A stretch of 64,000 nucleotides of DNA from Phaonia tiefii (lineage: Eukaryota > Arthropoda > Insecta > Diptera > Muscidae): the NCBI GenBank assembly GCA_963931995.1, contig OZ008367.1:153226578-153290577 (forward strand), written 5' to 3'. The notes below the pieces were generated by a model, which saw only the letters and a list, made by a program, of their open reading frames with translations, did not search any database and was not told the origin of the DNA. The first letter of the stretch is position 1. Each line of letters begins with the position of its first letter. Shown here piece by piece: positions 10,131 through 21,964 of the stretch. The translations under genes and the position numbers were made by a program.

Positions 10131-10960
10131 AAATAACATTTTCTTAAGTAAGCACGTTTTCTTAAAAAAGTAAATTTTTTCAAAAAAAAAAATACCTATT
10201 GATATTCTTAAACAATCTACCTTTTTTAAAAAAAAAAATACCTTATCATCTTCTTAAAGAAAAAAGCACTCCAAAAAAAGGAAATTTTCTTACAAAAAGT
10301 ACCTTTTCTTAAAAAAATTTTTTTTTTATATATGTACCTTTTCTTTAAAAAGTACATTATCTTACAACATATTGCCTTTTATTAAAAAACTACCTTTTCT
10401 TTTAAGAGTACCTTTTTTGTAAAACAAAATAACTTTTCTTGAGATAAGTAAATACTCTTGAAATTTTAAATTTTTTTCGTAAAAGAAAAGCTTTTCTTCA
10501 AACAAATATATCTTCTCTTAAAAAAATACCTATTCCTACAAAAATGACTTTTCTTAAAAGTACCTTTTCTTAAAAATAAAATAATACATTTACTTTTCTT
10601 GAGATAAGTAGCCTTTCTGAAAATACGTAAATTTTTTTAAAAAACCAACCTTTTCCTAAAAAGATTACAACTTCTTTAAAAAGTACCTGTTCTTAAAAAA
10701 TTTACTTCTTTGTCTAAAAAATATTCATACCCTTAGGCTTTTTCTTACAGAAAGTACTTCTTATTAAAAAAAACATTAGCTTTTAATAAAAGAAGTACCT
10801 CTCATTAAAGAAATGACCTTTTCGGGAAAATATAATACATATTCTTACAAAAGGGAGAATTTTTAAAAAAATGCTTGTTGAAATGCTTATTCTTAAAAAA
10901 AATTTATCATTTTACAAAAAGTATCTTCTCTAAAAGATCCATTTAAATTATAGTATTTTT
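10130..10960. repeat. TACCTTTTCTTAAAAA minisatellite
   Basis: About 830 bp are built from degenerate ~17-bp units with consensus near TACCTTTTCTTAAAAAA. The reverse complement forms 28730-29390, and a shorter version lies at 52480-52680. In the two long arrays the same flank (CCTTAGTCGTGTTGGA, 10972 and reverse 28709) and family L sit on the two sides, so the array is part of one mobile or duplicated unit. Confidence 0.8.
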
Positions 10961-11276
10961 CAACAGGCTCCTTAGTCGTGTTGGAACTAACTAGTACATA
11001 ATATATAGCGAAAGGAAATTCGTTCCACCCGGGTGTCACATGACACCTCATGTAATTTTTTATCGTCATGGAAAATTTTATACAAATAGTATTTTTATAT
11101 ATCTTCCTTATATCATTCGAGATATATTTCGGGAATACTCAGTCAAAGACTATAAATAATTTTTTTTCGTATTTAAAAAAAAAACACCTCTTAGCAATTG
11201 AACTCCATCAAATCTCCAACTACCGTGACCCCAAGGGAACATAAAACTGCTGATGTAAACTCTTATCATTTCCCTA
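10961..11276. other. Flank of minisatellite, no gene
   Basis: 10969-11010 (CTCCTTAGTCGTGTTGGAACTAAC) matches the reverse of 28675-28715. The rest is AT-rich without recognised features. Confidence 0.4.
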
Positions 11277-11549
11277 CACCCACAGAAAAAAATAACTGCA
11301 TACACCGTAACCGAATTTAGAGAATGATAGGTTGCCACAACCACACTAGAGGCTGCCACAACCGTAGTAGAGTTTGCTTCAAGCGAATTTCAGTTGTGGT
11401 GAATAAATTCAGTCGTGACAAAACTCAATTCGATTATGGCAACTGGTTTGGTGTACACTCTTATTTGAAAAAAGGTTCTAGCAACGGAAATTTGGCTGCT
11501 GCCACCGAATTGCAGTTGCCAGAAACGAATTTGGGTTGTCACGACTGTA

Positions 11550-12756
11550 CAGGGTGGTCCCAATACAAGTATCTTTTAAGAAATTAAATAAAATGAAATA
11601 AACTTAATTTCTTTTGGTATTTTATGCCTTTGTTTTTAAATAACAAATATTCCATTATTTATGGATCATGATTTCATTCATTTGGCTGCCGCAGCTAGCT
11701 TCGCAGTAGCCCTCGGTCCAATTTTCCAAGACTTTTCTGACGGATTCTGGTTTTACCTTTTACGCTGAAAAATCTGTCTTTTTTGTTGTGGGGATGCAAA
11801 AATAACGTATTTGTAGCTTGTCTCACATATATTATACCTGTGACCAAACACATTGTGTTTGGTAATCAATATTATATGTTGGAGACACAATGATTAATAG
11901 GTTATAATATATGGTTTTGTGACCCAAATATGGCTCTGTTTGTTGGCAACCTCTAAAAAACCATGGCATATAACAAAGAAACAATCAAGCAGCAGATCCT
12001 CAATTCATGACAACAACGCTTGCAAATATTTTGCTGGAGTTGTTTTTTTCTCCAATGTGTACGAATGCCTCGGACAATATTAGACATAAGGGAATGGATG
12101 GATTATTCGCATAGAATCGGTCTTTAAAGGGCTCCCTCAAGAGAAGTCTAAACCGGTCAAATCGCAGATCCAAGGCGGCCTATTGACAGCACCAAGTCAC
12201 AATTACCGTGCTTAATGCGCAAAAGCTCGATTCTTTGACGATCTGTGTGACATGGTACGTCATCCTGCTGAAACCAAACATTATTCAAGTTCATATCTTC
12301 CATTTCAACTCATTAAGAGTCCGTAATCATGGCTCCGTAGCGCACGCCGATGACTGAAATGGTGTTTCCAGCAGCATTTAAGAAAAAATGGGCCAATGAT
12401 GCCTACAATCCACACCAAACTGGTGGCTTCTCGACAATGACGTGCGGGTTTCCGATCCCCAGATTCGGTAATCATGCTCGTTAACATAGCCGCCGAGATG
12501 GAAATTCGCCTCGTCAGAAAAGATGATTTCTCGGCCAAATTAAATGTCACTCACTTTGTTTGCAGTTTTTCCAACGTCAGAAAGTTTGCAATATTTTCCA
12601 ACGTTGTTAAAGAATAAGGCGATTAATTTTGGACGAATGTATGTATGATACTGACTGATTTGACTGTATGATACTTTCAATATTTTGAATAGGAAAAATC
12701 TAACAGTGGCAAAATAACAGATGATTTAAAAGGATATCTGTATTTTGACCAACCTT
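11550..12756 (-). mobile_element. rosa-like Tc1/mariner element R1, defective
   Basis: The terminal repeats CAGGGTGGTCCCAATACAAG and its degenerate inverse (AAGGTTGGTCAAAATACAG) are flanked by TA (11548-11549 and 12757-12758). J2 shows the matching empty site. Minus-strand pieces read REIIFSDEANFHLGGYVN and YRIWGSE (12540-12450), FQQDDVPCHTDRQRIELL (about 12270-12215) and CDLTGLDF (near 12155). These fit the three catalytic regions of Tc1/mariner transposases related to rosa/DD41D (subgroup from memory). Several frameshifts and a family A MITE (11762-12058) break it. Confidence 0.82.
11762..12058 (+). repeat. Family A MITE, copy 2
   Basis: It starts ACGCTGAAAAATCTGTC, contains CCAAACACATTGTGTTTGG and GAGACACAATGATTAATA, then AGCAGATCCTCAATTCATG. 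It sits inside R1, which is inside J1, a three-level nest. Confidence 0.7.
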
Positions 12757-12872
12757 TATTTAGTCCCCACAACTGAAATTCGGTTAAAGCAACCTCAATA
12801 GGTTGTCACAACCTGAAATGCGGTTGTGGCAACCTCTAATTCGGTTGTGGTGTCATCTAGTGTGGTTGTGAT

Positions 12873-14362
12873 TAGCGGTGGGCACGGGTTGTGCTTTTTG
12901 GTGTGCCATGCGTGTGCCTGATGTGTTCGTGCAAGAAATTTGGCTTTCGTGCGTGCACCGTTTGTGTTTTTGAGCAGAGTAAAAAATATCGTTCGTGTAT
13001 AGAGCGTGCAAGTCGAGAGTACTGTGACACGAAAAAACACAAAAAAGCACGAAAGTATATATTCAAAACAAAACACAGTTAAATATTGGGAAATTATTCG
13101 TCATCGCTTTATCACACACAATAAGACCAAAAAATTCTGTCAGCGAAAATGAGTGTTATCTTTACGTCCGTGATTGACCATTTTTCCAAAGGCATACACC
13201 TCACTGAGCTATAGCCAATGAGGATCAATCCTGGCAGAGAAGGAAAAAAGTGCCCAATTTGGCCACCCTCGTAAAAGAGAACCAAAAAACCAATTTTTAC
13301 ACTCTTATAGTAGACAGTCAAAATTTCTCTTCACTCAAAAGCCTACAAACACAACGAGTGAAAACACCGAGTAATACTATAAGAGTTTGCACTAGTTGCT
13401 TTTTGTACTAACGAGTTCCGTGGAAGACTTGGGAAACATATAGAGTATAGCGTATTAGAAGAAAATGTGTTTTGTTCACTTTTATTTTGCGCTATGCTTC
13501 GCTTTTTTTGAAGATTGATTTTCAGGATTAGTGTCGAGTTTCATTTACATACTTCCGCATCTAATTTGTTATTATATTTTTGTTAAATTGATCACTTTTT
13601 GCCACTTTTTTAATACAATATTTCACAAAACTACCCGATATTAAGAACGCGCCACGAACGAAAAAATCAAGACAAAAGTGAAAACATTTTTGCTTAATTC
13701 CAGTCAGCAATCCCAATTTCGTCTTTGAAAGCATATTCTCTATCTGTTCTCCAAGTACTAAATTGAACAGCTGACTCATCAGTACCCCATGAGTGAAACC
13801 CTAGTCATTCTCTGTTCTCTCTCTTACTCTCTTCGTTGAATATTTCAATACACGAGCAGCTTTTTGATAGTGTTATTGTATATAACTATACAAAATACCA
13901 GGGTTGCCAAATTGCGCACATCTTCTGGTCGCCTAATTCTAGATCGTCTTTGATGTATTTAAACATGGTTGGAATTTCTATAGTTAGATTCAATAACATC
14001 GTCAAAAAACTGCTCGTGTCTAGAAATATTCAACGAAGAGAGTAAGAGAAAGAGAGATAGAGCAGAGAAACGAGTGCGGTGAGACAATAGTGGGTTATGC
14101 GAAAGTACAAAAGGGTTTTTTCCCTGTTACACATCCTTTTGTTGGTAAATGCATTTCTCTAAAAATAGTGTACCCTTTTACCTAATGTTTTTAGTGTATA
14201 CACTCTTTTTATATTTTCGTGTTAGACCGTGCTTTTTCGTGAGTGCGCGTACGTGTTTGCAATTACTAAGTTCGTGCTCGTGCGGGTCGTGCCTTTGCCA
14301 AATTTTCAACTTCGCGCTTGTGTTGGGTCGTGGCTAGAAAATTAGGCACGCGCCCATCTCTA
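12873..14362. mobile_element. Nonautonomous hAT element with perfect 8-bp target duplication
   Basis: Ends TAGCGGTGGGCACG and (inverted) TAGAGATGGGCGCG are flanked by identical octamers GTTGTGAT at 12865-12872 and 14363-14370. Subterminal regions (12880-13030 and 14215-14345) are dense in CGTGC / GCACG words on opposite strands, as in hAT subterminal binding sites. No transposase is seen. The middle (13215-14115) is made of family F foldback repeats, which may be a later insertion. Confidence 0.9.
13215..14115. repeat. Family F repeats, copy 1
   Basis: Inward and outward F marks occur: GTAAAAGAGAACCAAAAA (13262), CAGTCAAAATTTCTCTTCACTC (13316), TCTCTCTTACTCTCTTCGTTGAATA (13817), CACGAGCAGCTTTTTGATAGTG (13851), CCAGGGTTGCCAAATT (13900). 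The two F halves are separated by ~400 bp of unassigned sequence. Confidence 0.65.
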
Positions 14363-14418
14363 GTTGTGATAACCGCTAACTTCGGTTGCAGATAATTCCG
14401 TTATTTTTTCTGTGGGTG

Positions 14419-15230
14419 CAGGGTTGAAAAAATCTATGCCGAAGCCGTGAAACGGACCAATGCCGGGCCCATCCCAGGGAATAAAATGCTTAAGTTGCAT
14501 CGGACTGTTTAACAAAATCTCCGCCGAAATTGCGAAGCGAGTTTGGACCTACCCCAGAGGAACAAATCGCAAAAACGAGAAGCAAGCCAAGACTAATCAT
14601 ACTATTTTAATTACTTTAATTTTCTATTTAACTTTTTATTTTACATTTCCATAATTTATTGTAAATTTGGCTTGAAATATTATTACTTACAAAACTACAA
14701 ATTCGAAGACTGAAACAAAATTAAAAACTAAACTCTTTTCATCTTCTGAAAGTTTATGTAACGATATCTTTCTCATAACTTTCATATGATATTTTAGCGA
14801 TATCATTAAATTATCTTCATATTGATAATCCGGAAATATCGTGTGCCAATGGAAATAGCTGTCCATTGGCACACTTAATCCAATAAGGACCGTTGTGATA
14901 CCACAGTTCGTCCGCATCGTGGAACTTGTTAACTTGCTGGGTGTATCAAAGGGGATTCAAGCCAAATGATATCCCATTTCTGGGTTCCAAGACGGTGCTG
15001 AAAAAGTGATGTACTTAATTAGTCCCTGACGAACCAGTGTGTGCTTCGAAAAAATATTCTACGGTCGTTCAGCTTAACTCCCCGAATATGGGTTAGGTCC
15101 TAAAAGAATTGAGACCCTACGTACTATCTATATTCTTCTCACACAAAAGGTGTATCCTCCCAGCTTCTGCGGTAATCATGTGTTGATATTCCAACTTTAT
15201 ACGCGTGTCTGCCTACCAAACAGTCCTAGT
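14419..15230. other. Unassigned sequence
   Basis: No coding similarity or repeat partner was recognised. 14625-14925 contains only AT-rich short open frames. Confidence 0.35.
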
Positions 15231-16703
15231 TATAACTTGTTAAAAAATTAATAAATTTGTTTATTTGATTAATTTTTTAATTGATTTTGGTGTAATCACG
15301 AAAATGATAATATTAATTAAAGGTATTTTTAAAATTGTCAAAACAAACTTCAATTAAAAAATTTGTAAATTTGATTAAAAAGTATGTAATTAAGTTAATT
15401 AAAAAACATTGATTTGTTTTCGCGATTTTTGATTAAATTTTGAACTGAATCAATTAAAACCGTTATTGCTGTTTTCAGCATGAAACCCACACCCCCTGCG
15501 ACGACTCCAAAAAAAACTAAAATGTTCTATTTTTAACGCGATTATTCAGACACACATGTATTTATATCTATAAAAAAATAAATTTTTTAGAATTTGGATT
15601 CATAATCGGAACTAATGTGCGGTTCTCTTAAACTATAATTATATATTAAACATTTAATGTTTAAACAGTTTGTATTAAATACAAAATAAATACATCACAA
15701 AAAACAGTTCGAATAAATTCTGATTGAGGGAATGTAATTCAACAATAAATTCCATTGCGTTGTCACAAATTATTTTCATTTTCATTTTATAACTGAAAGA
15801 GTGGAACTGCTCTCGTGGTTCTGGAGAAGCATTCAATTTATCTGATCCTTCCACAGCAACAGTCACTCCATTGTCGCATTCCATCTCTTCTGCATATACA
15901 CATCTTTGTTGGAGAAATGTATTGCTTTTATCCAATTTATGACACTCTTATATTACACGTTCAAAATGTCTAAAAAGGTGAGTCTTAAAGTTTCTTTTTA
16001 CGTGAAATTTCTGAAAACAATTTTCGTGTAAACAATTGTATGTGGCATAAGGCGGCAAATTGCGTCTTTCAAGAGCATAAAAAATGTTTGGGGACAGCCA
16101 CATTTTTCATTGCAAACAAAACACTCAACGCAAACACTCATTTCCAATAAAATTTATTCAAATACACTTGCCAATTAAACACAATTACCAAGAACGCAGT
16201 TTTAATCACTAAATAAAACAATTTAACACTATTATTCTTTAAGTTCACAAAATAAAATCTTTCAATCAACAATAAACGAATTACAAATAACAACAGTGTT
16301 ATATATCAAAGACTAGAGCCGTAGGAAAAGTGACGACGACGGCTGGTGACTCAGCCGCCACACAAATTGCCTGCCAACGGCGCTGCAAAATTTAACTTTC
16401 TGTAAAATACTTTATCACAACAATTTTTGTTTACAAAACTTGTTTATATTAAGGTTTGTTAAGAACATATCATGCATATTTATATTAACTTAGAAAGATT
16501 CACAGCAAAAATTCGATAATGCACTCAAAAAGTAAACATTTTTAGCGCCGTAGAGTTGCGCCTTGCCAACTCCAAGTTCTGTTATAGACTTAAAAAATAA
16601 ATTGTAAATATGATTACAAATTTAATTGATTCAATTAATTTTTAATTGAATTTTTTGAAAAATTTTTTTAATTGAAATTGACAGGCCACTATTTTTTTCT
16701 GTG
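15231..16703 (-). mobile_element. Family E element, copy A (left end eroded)
   Basis: It is collinear with copy B (33168-34961): AATTAAAAAA-rich ends, GCATGAAACCCAC, then TGGCATAAGGCGGCAAA, and the right end CTATTTTTTTCTGTG followed by TA (16704-16705). The left CACAGAAAAAAAT end is missing. On the minus strand an ORF at 15935-15675 (LDKSNTFLQQRCVYAEEMEC then CDNAMEFIVELHSL) follows a C2H2-like segment at 16145-15970 that has a one-base deletion relative to copy B. It lacks the SINE present in copy B and so gives the empty site (GAGAAATGTATTGC, 15913). Confidence 0.75.
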
Positions 16704-16719
16704 TAGATATATCCTGTAT

Positions 16720-18480
16720 AGGAGTAGATATCACAATTTATGAACGCTGACCTGAATCTTGGCCATACCTGTCTAGTGATTTTGCAATTTGAGCCTTCAG
16801 ACCATCTATCATTCGCATGTCTAAGAGTTTCGGTTTTAAGCACTAACTTGCATGTAGAAAGGTGCATACCCACATGGTCTATATCCGGTGGAAAAGTAAT
16901 ATAGTCTCTAATCTCGCCAGCGTATTCGCTCTATCGTTTCCTGAAATGTTTCTGTGTCCTGGTACTCACATACGGTGTACATTAAAACGCTTGACCATCT
17001 GCTTTAGAGATGCACGACAGTTGTGAATAATTTTTGAGGGCAGGAATATAGATTGCAGAGATTTTATACCAGTCCGACTATCAGAGTAGATGTTTATTTC
17101 TCTGGGGTGATGACGTTTCGCCCCAGTCAGAGTCTAACTTTTCCGATTGTTCGTGACTTCTGCCTTGTGCACCTTTTTGGAATAGACACCAAAACTACCG
17201 TGCCATCTAGTTTGGAGCCATCAGTGTAACTACTTCCTATTATCGGTGTGCGTCCTTTGCAGTCCTCTCTGTCTGAGATATAAGTAGGTATATACGTTTG
17301 TGTTATAAATTCCATGTCTAACGTCTATCGAAAATTGTATTGTGACCATAGTGAAGAAAGACCTAGACGTATTGTTTCCGCCATTCTTCCCACCATTTGT
17401 ATGTCCAGCAAATCTAACTGTTACAGGTGAAAGATAACCCCCAAAGACTCGGTAGGTATTGTGCATCGGGCACACATTATTCATGTCATAACCATTTTCT
17501 GGATCTTTGCCAACAAACAACAATTCCGTAAAAAAATGTTGGAGGGCAACAGCTGTATCTATCCAGTAAACTATTTACGGAGATCTGCTCCATAGAGCTC
17601 AGATGGAATTTTGGCACGAATATAGGGCCACTGTGGCTATACAGATCCCATTCATAGTGTCAGGTTTGAACCTGAGTTTTTTGTCCAGAATTATACTTTG
17701 CTATTTGACGTACGAACTACGAACTTGGTTTTTCAGGATCTCTGCATGTGGAGGGGTATTTTTACCGTATTACAATATCCAGGCAGTCAATATATGATAA
17801 AACTTTGCAACCTGATCTCTCTTGGTCCAACAAAATACTATCAAGGGCTTCATTCCAGAGAAGGGGTAATAAGATTCCGCCTTGAGGGTTCATCTATTCA
17901 AATTTATATTTAATGTGGTGTGTCGAGGGAGAAGATCCCTATAAATCGTTGATTTTATAGATCCCTATAAATCGATGATTTTATAGATCCCTATAAATCG
18001 TTGTTAAAAGCATCCTCTATATCAACAAATGCGGCAAGAATGTACTACCTCAGATACATAGAACTCTTTATGAAGGTCACAAGAGAGTGTAATACGGTTT
18101 TCATAACTTTTATGGTATGAAGCCATCTGAGAAGTACCTAGAGTTCTAGGCAGACATGAGTCACTAATCGTTTCCAATGTCTTAAAAAGTCAAGATGAGA
18201 TACTGATTGCTCTAAAGTCCTTTGGACTAACAAGTGATGGTTTTCGTGCTTTCGGAATGTATCCCACCTTTGAATCCCGACACCTAAATGGAATATAGGG
18301 CAAGTTAATTCAGCTGGTATAAAAGTTTAGGAGGTAGGGATGCAAAATGTGTATGTTTACTTTCATACTCTACTGGTATTATGCTGACAGGGCCAGGTAA
18401 TTTGTAGGGTTTACGAATTTCTATAGCCCAGTGTAGTGTTTCATTTGTCACAATATTCCAGACGTGTTGCTTCCCTACTA
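16720..18480 (-). mobile_element. RNase H-bearing non-LTR retrotransposon relic (I/Loa-like)
   Basis: Minus-strand readings, 5' to 3' on the element: KPYKLPGPVSIIPVE (about 18415-18370) is an RT block (family style SPGPDGI). FVDIEDAFNN-like text lies near 18010. SSYTDGSKLDG (17240-17207) is the first RNase H aspartate block. INIYSDSRTGIKSLQS (17100-17050) is the third-motif block. VPGH (near 16970) is the His block, with the preceding Trp now a stop. There are many stops. A 24-bp unit around ATAGATCCCTATAAATCG is repeated two or three times at 17930-18003. Confidence 0.72.
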
Positions 18481-18739
18481 TTTGGAAGAATCGCTTTCGA
18501 GTAACAGTTTCTCCCGACGGGTGAAATCTTTGGCAATACGACAGTGATTATTTCTGCTATATAAGTACAATTTTCTTTCCATGCGATATCGCCTCAATAC
18601 TACTTTGTTTACTGGGTTGCCCGTCGAGTTTGAGTCTTTGAGTGCGAATGAATTGAATGGGAAATTTTTTTGTTTCTTTCTTAAAAACAACGAAATATTT
18701 GGTAATACACAATGAATGCGGGTACTTTGAGTTGTAGTC
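18481..18739. other. Unresolved coding-like stretch
   Basis: Both strands are largely open here. The minus strand (87 codons, LRRYRMERKLYLYSR) could be the linker before the RT of the LINE relic at 16.7-18.5 kb. The plus strand (YYLEESLSSNSFSRRVKSL, one stop) could belong to the fragment that follows. I cannot choose. Confidence 0.3.
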
Positions 18740-19140
18740 AATGCTTAAGCTTCATTGCAGTAATAAATGCTAATGAGCGAAACTTCTGTCTGCGTCTGAG
18801 CGAATCTACTAGGAACGTAGCATGTACTATGTGCAACTAAGGGGCGAGCAGGTACCGACTGGGCCTGCAAACGCTGCTGCAACCGACCCACCACTCATTT
18901 CGATGAGAACCCCATCTTTTTGTCGGACGAAAAGCAAGAAACACTGAAGAAGGCGGTGGCGATGTCAATGGATATGAAAGACGATGACTTTGACTGAGGG
19001 CTGTTGTATTCCACTATGTGGTGCTGGTGTTGCGACGCCACTCGTCTGTAGTTTTCATGGTGGGGTAATGTTAAATGATTGCAAAATGTTATTATATTTA
19101 TAGCTAAGCATCATCTTCGAAATAAATTTTTATCTGATTT
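18740..19140 (+). pseudogene. Possible host-gene 3' fragment with UIM-like C-terminus and 3' UTR
   Basis: One frame reads NERNFCLRLSESTRNVACTMCN to a stop at 18838. A second frame, open from 18821, continues DWACKRCCNRPTTHFDEN and ends in TLKKAVAMSMDMK plus acidic residues at the TGA 18996-18998. The last motif fits the ubiquitin-interacting pattern (L-x-x-A-x-x-x-S in an acidic context), and the cysteine spacing suggests a small zinc knuckle. AATAAA follows at about 19120. The composition is less AT-rich than the surroundings. An acceptor-like TTCATTGCAG ends at about 18761. The frameshift argues for a pseudogene or retrocopy; a terminal exon with a sequence error is the alternative. The gene is not identified. 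Confidence 0.4.
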
Positions 19141-20054
19141 TAAATTACTCGTAGTTGTCGAAAAACAAAAGAAGCGTCCGTCGTCATATGTACGTGTTTT
19201 ATAGACAAATTTGTAATGTTTAGTTGAGAGATACTCGTATCTTTACAAGTCATTCCATGCATTCGTTTTTTAATATCTGGAATTTTCTTTCCATATAAAC
19301 TTCTGAAAGAAGCTGAAGAAGAAGCGACAATTATGGTAATAAATCATGAGCGATGGCTTGTTAATTCTGTTCAAGCGGTAAATTTATATAAATGTCTCAT
19401 AAATTACATTTTATACAGTACATTTATTTATAACCATTTTTTAAACTGAGTAATTCCAGTGCTGTTATTGTGAGAAGCTTCCCCTGTCCCTTCACGAGAT
19501 GTACTGGGAAAATATTTATTTCTATTATTTACTTAATCCCTGTGTTGGAAATGAGTGGACACAGATACACGTTAGATGATCCAATACATTCGTTGATCAG
19601 CAGATATCAACAATTATTAAGTTAGGAATTTTTTAAAAAATTTTCTAATATTTCATTACGGAAATTTCCTGCGCGAAATCCATTCCCGTGGACCACTTCC
19701 TCAAGGGGGGAAGCTATGCCGCTTTAAAGTTAAAATTGTAAAAAAAAATCTCAAATACAGATGTGTCGATTGATGTGAGAAAAACTTACATGTGCTCGTA
19801 GAACTTACACACGTTAAAATATTTGTTGCATTCTTAATATCTACTGAGATACACTGAAAGAAATAATTTTTTAAATATATTTTTACATTATTTTTGAACT
19901 CAATACAAATAAAATAGTAAATATGTGAGATATATGTGGACAAATTTACGATTTTATGTAGAAAAATTATTCAAATATCAATAATGGTTTCAAAATTACA
20001 GCATGTTTATATAAAGAATTTACATAAATAATTGATCACCTATATTGGAGGCTG
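19141..20054. other. AT-rich, no gene
   Basis: A lone CACTGAAAGAAAT near 19852 resembles a MITE terminus (compare 61638). Otherwise I see nothing. Confidence 0.35.
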
Positions 20055-20394
20055 CACGCTCAAGAATTCGTCTTTTTATTGTTTGGATGCAAATATAACT
20101 TATTTGTAGCTTGCCGCAAATATGCTATACTTGGGTCCAAACGAATTGTGTTTGTTATTCAATAATACATGCTGGAGACACAATAATGATTAATATTTTA
20201 TAGCATATGAGCCGGTGGCCCACATTTTGGTCTTTGTTTGGTGCAAACTGCTGAAAACAAAAGCGAGGCAAACAACAAATAAACAAAAAAGCAGCAGATC
20301 TTCAATTCATGAAAACAATATTTGCGTGTAAATATATTGATGTTATAAACATACACATGGTTACCGCAAAATATTACAGGGTCGTTTTTCAGTG
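20055..20394 (+). repeat. Family A MITE, copy 3
   Basis: The left end CACGCTCAAGAATTCGTC and the right end CGTTTTTCAGTG are degenerate inverted ends of the CACGCTGAAAA type. The internal marks GTTATTCAATAATACATG, GAGACACAATAATG and AGCAGATCTTCAATTCATG match the other copies. It is about 340 bp long. Confidence 0.75.
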
Positions 20395-21960
20395 TAAGTT
20401 GTTTCCAATACTCGTAAATTCAAATAGAAAATTTTATTATAAATAGGAAATGGAAATGTTTGTTTAGCTTCTAGCTCATTCAATCTCAAACCTTCAATTT
20501 CGAGTTCTAGATTGTTCTTGTTATATTCAATTCGGAATATAGTTTCCTATTTTTGTAGTTGTACATTGATTTATTCAATACAATGCAAGATTATTCGCAT
20601 GTCTTTGCACATGAGGTTAACACAGCACTGTTAACTATATAACAGAGCTCTGCTTTATAAATAGGGTGTTGTCTTTGCTATTTTGCGGAGACGAGGGTAA
20701 GAGATCAAAATTTCCCAAGTTACTTGTCTTCTAATAATCTAGTGTTCACGACGAAATAGAGATGATGAGTCCGATTGTCATACACATAACCTACCCACCA
20801 CTAACCTTCCTGCAGTCGACGTAACTAACGAATTTTTAGTTATTTTCGTAACTACCAACAATTACCATTAACTTCATGCTCATTAACTACCCGTCATGCT
20901 CATTAACTACCCGTCAGACTACTATCAATGCTTTACACTGACGAATTTAACCTGGGGATGTCATTGGCGGTAGTCAGTGGCTACCCTCTGTACTACCATG
21001 TACCACGCAGATCGCTAGTTACATGGAATTGGCGAGATATCTAACAACATTGTACTAACTACTTGACTAGTACAATCCGCTTGATGAATCCGCCGGAACA
21101 TAATGAATTAATGTTATGAATAAATCTTTTTCATTATCTTCACCACATTCTATTTCTACATTTTCAAACTTTTGCACAATTTGTTCCTTTTCTTTCTTTA
21201 TTAAGCGTTGCATTTGTCTGTTGCTTGTCGTTTTAAAATTCACTTTTTTATACTTCTAACCCATGTACGCTGTCACGATGGTACTTCTACACAAAAAAAT
21301 AACCAAGAAACCAACAAATCATAACGGGATAACGGCTCAGTGCATTGTTTTTCCCCTTGTTTTCATACTTATAATAATCAAAAGGTGAACTCCAGCATTA
21401 CCTGTAGCCACTCAAGTAGCTAGTCAGACTTTTCGCTAACGAAATAACTGACTACATAGAGCCACTAGCTACTTTTGAAACTGCAGGCCCACGCTAACCC
21501 ATACAATTTTAGGGTAGTATTCTAAAAGTCCCAAAAGTGAACATAAACGCAAAAGCAAACACGAAAGCAAAAGTAAACAAATTGTAGTTTATAGATTACT
21601 TCGCGCTTGCGTTCGCTTACAGAGACATTTGAGTTGCCCACTAAAATAAATAATTATGTATTAGAAAACGTTCTCTTGAGTGAACTACACACAAAGAAAA
21701 AACTAAAAAGTAAGCTCTATTTTAGTAGATCAGCAGATGTTAAGAATGCTATTGCTTATAATACTGTAAATATCAACAATATTTAAGCAAATGCACGTAA
21801 AGTGTGTAAAATACCCAGATTTTTTTGAACGTCAATGACGAAAAAATGTTCCAATCCATATTAAATTAGTTGCCCCAACCTATTATTTATTTGATATTCG
21901 ACATTTTTCTTTCAATTTGTAATTTCTTCAACTAACGCCAGAAATTATGGCGGGTTTGGT
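20395..21960. other. Unassigned sequence with short tandem copy
   Basis: CATGCTCATTAACTACCCGT is repeated in tandem at about 20875-20914. Words such as GTAACTAAC, TAGCTAGT and CTGCAG recur on both strands between 20800 and 21480 and suggest an old TIR element. No gene is seen. Confidence 0.35.
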
Positions 21961-21964
21961 TTTT

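Larger units (their letters stand above)
11277..14418. mobile_element. Family J MITE, copy 1, expanded by two insertions
   Basis: Ends CACCCACAGAAAAAAATAAC (11277) and its inverse (ending 14418) form terminal repeats, flanked by TA at the left and CA at the right (a mutated TA is likely). The interior is rich in GGTTGTGGCAACC-like motifs in both orientations. Copy J2 at 23950-24180 has the short uninterrupted interior. J1 is longer because of a rosa-like element (11550-12756) and a nonautonomous hAT (12873-14362). Confidence 0.8.

Noticed and set aside
10130..10960. A CRISPR-like or regulatory array
   Set aside because: Units are contiguous, degenerate and only ~17 bp with no unique spacers; the sequence is eukaryotic.
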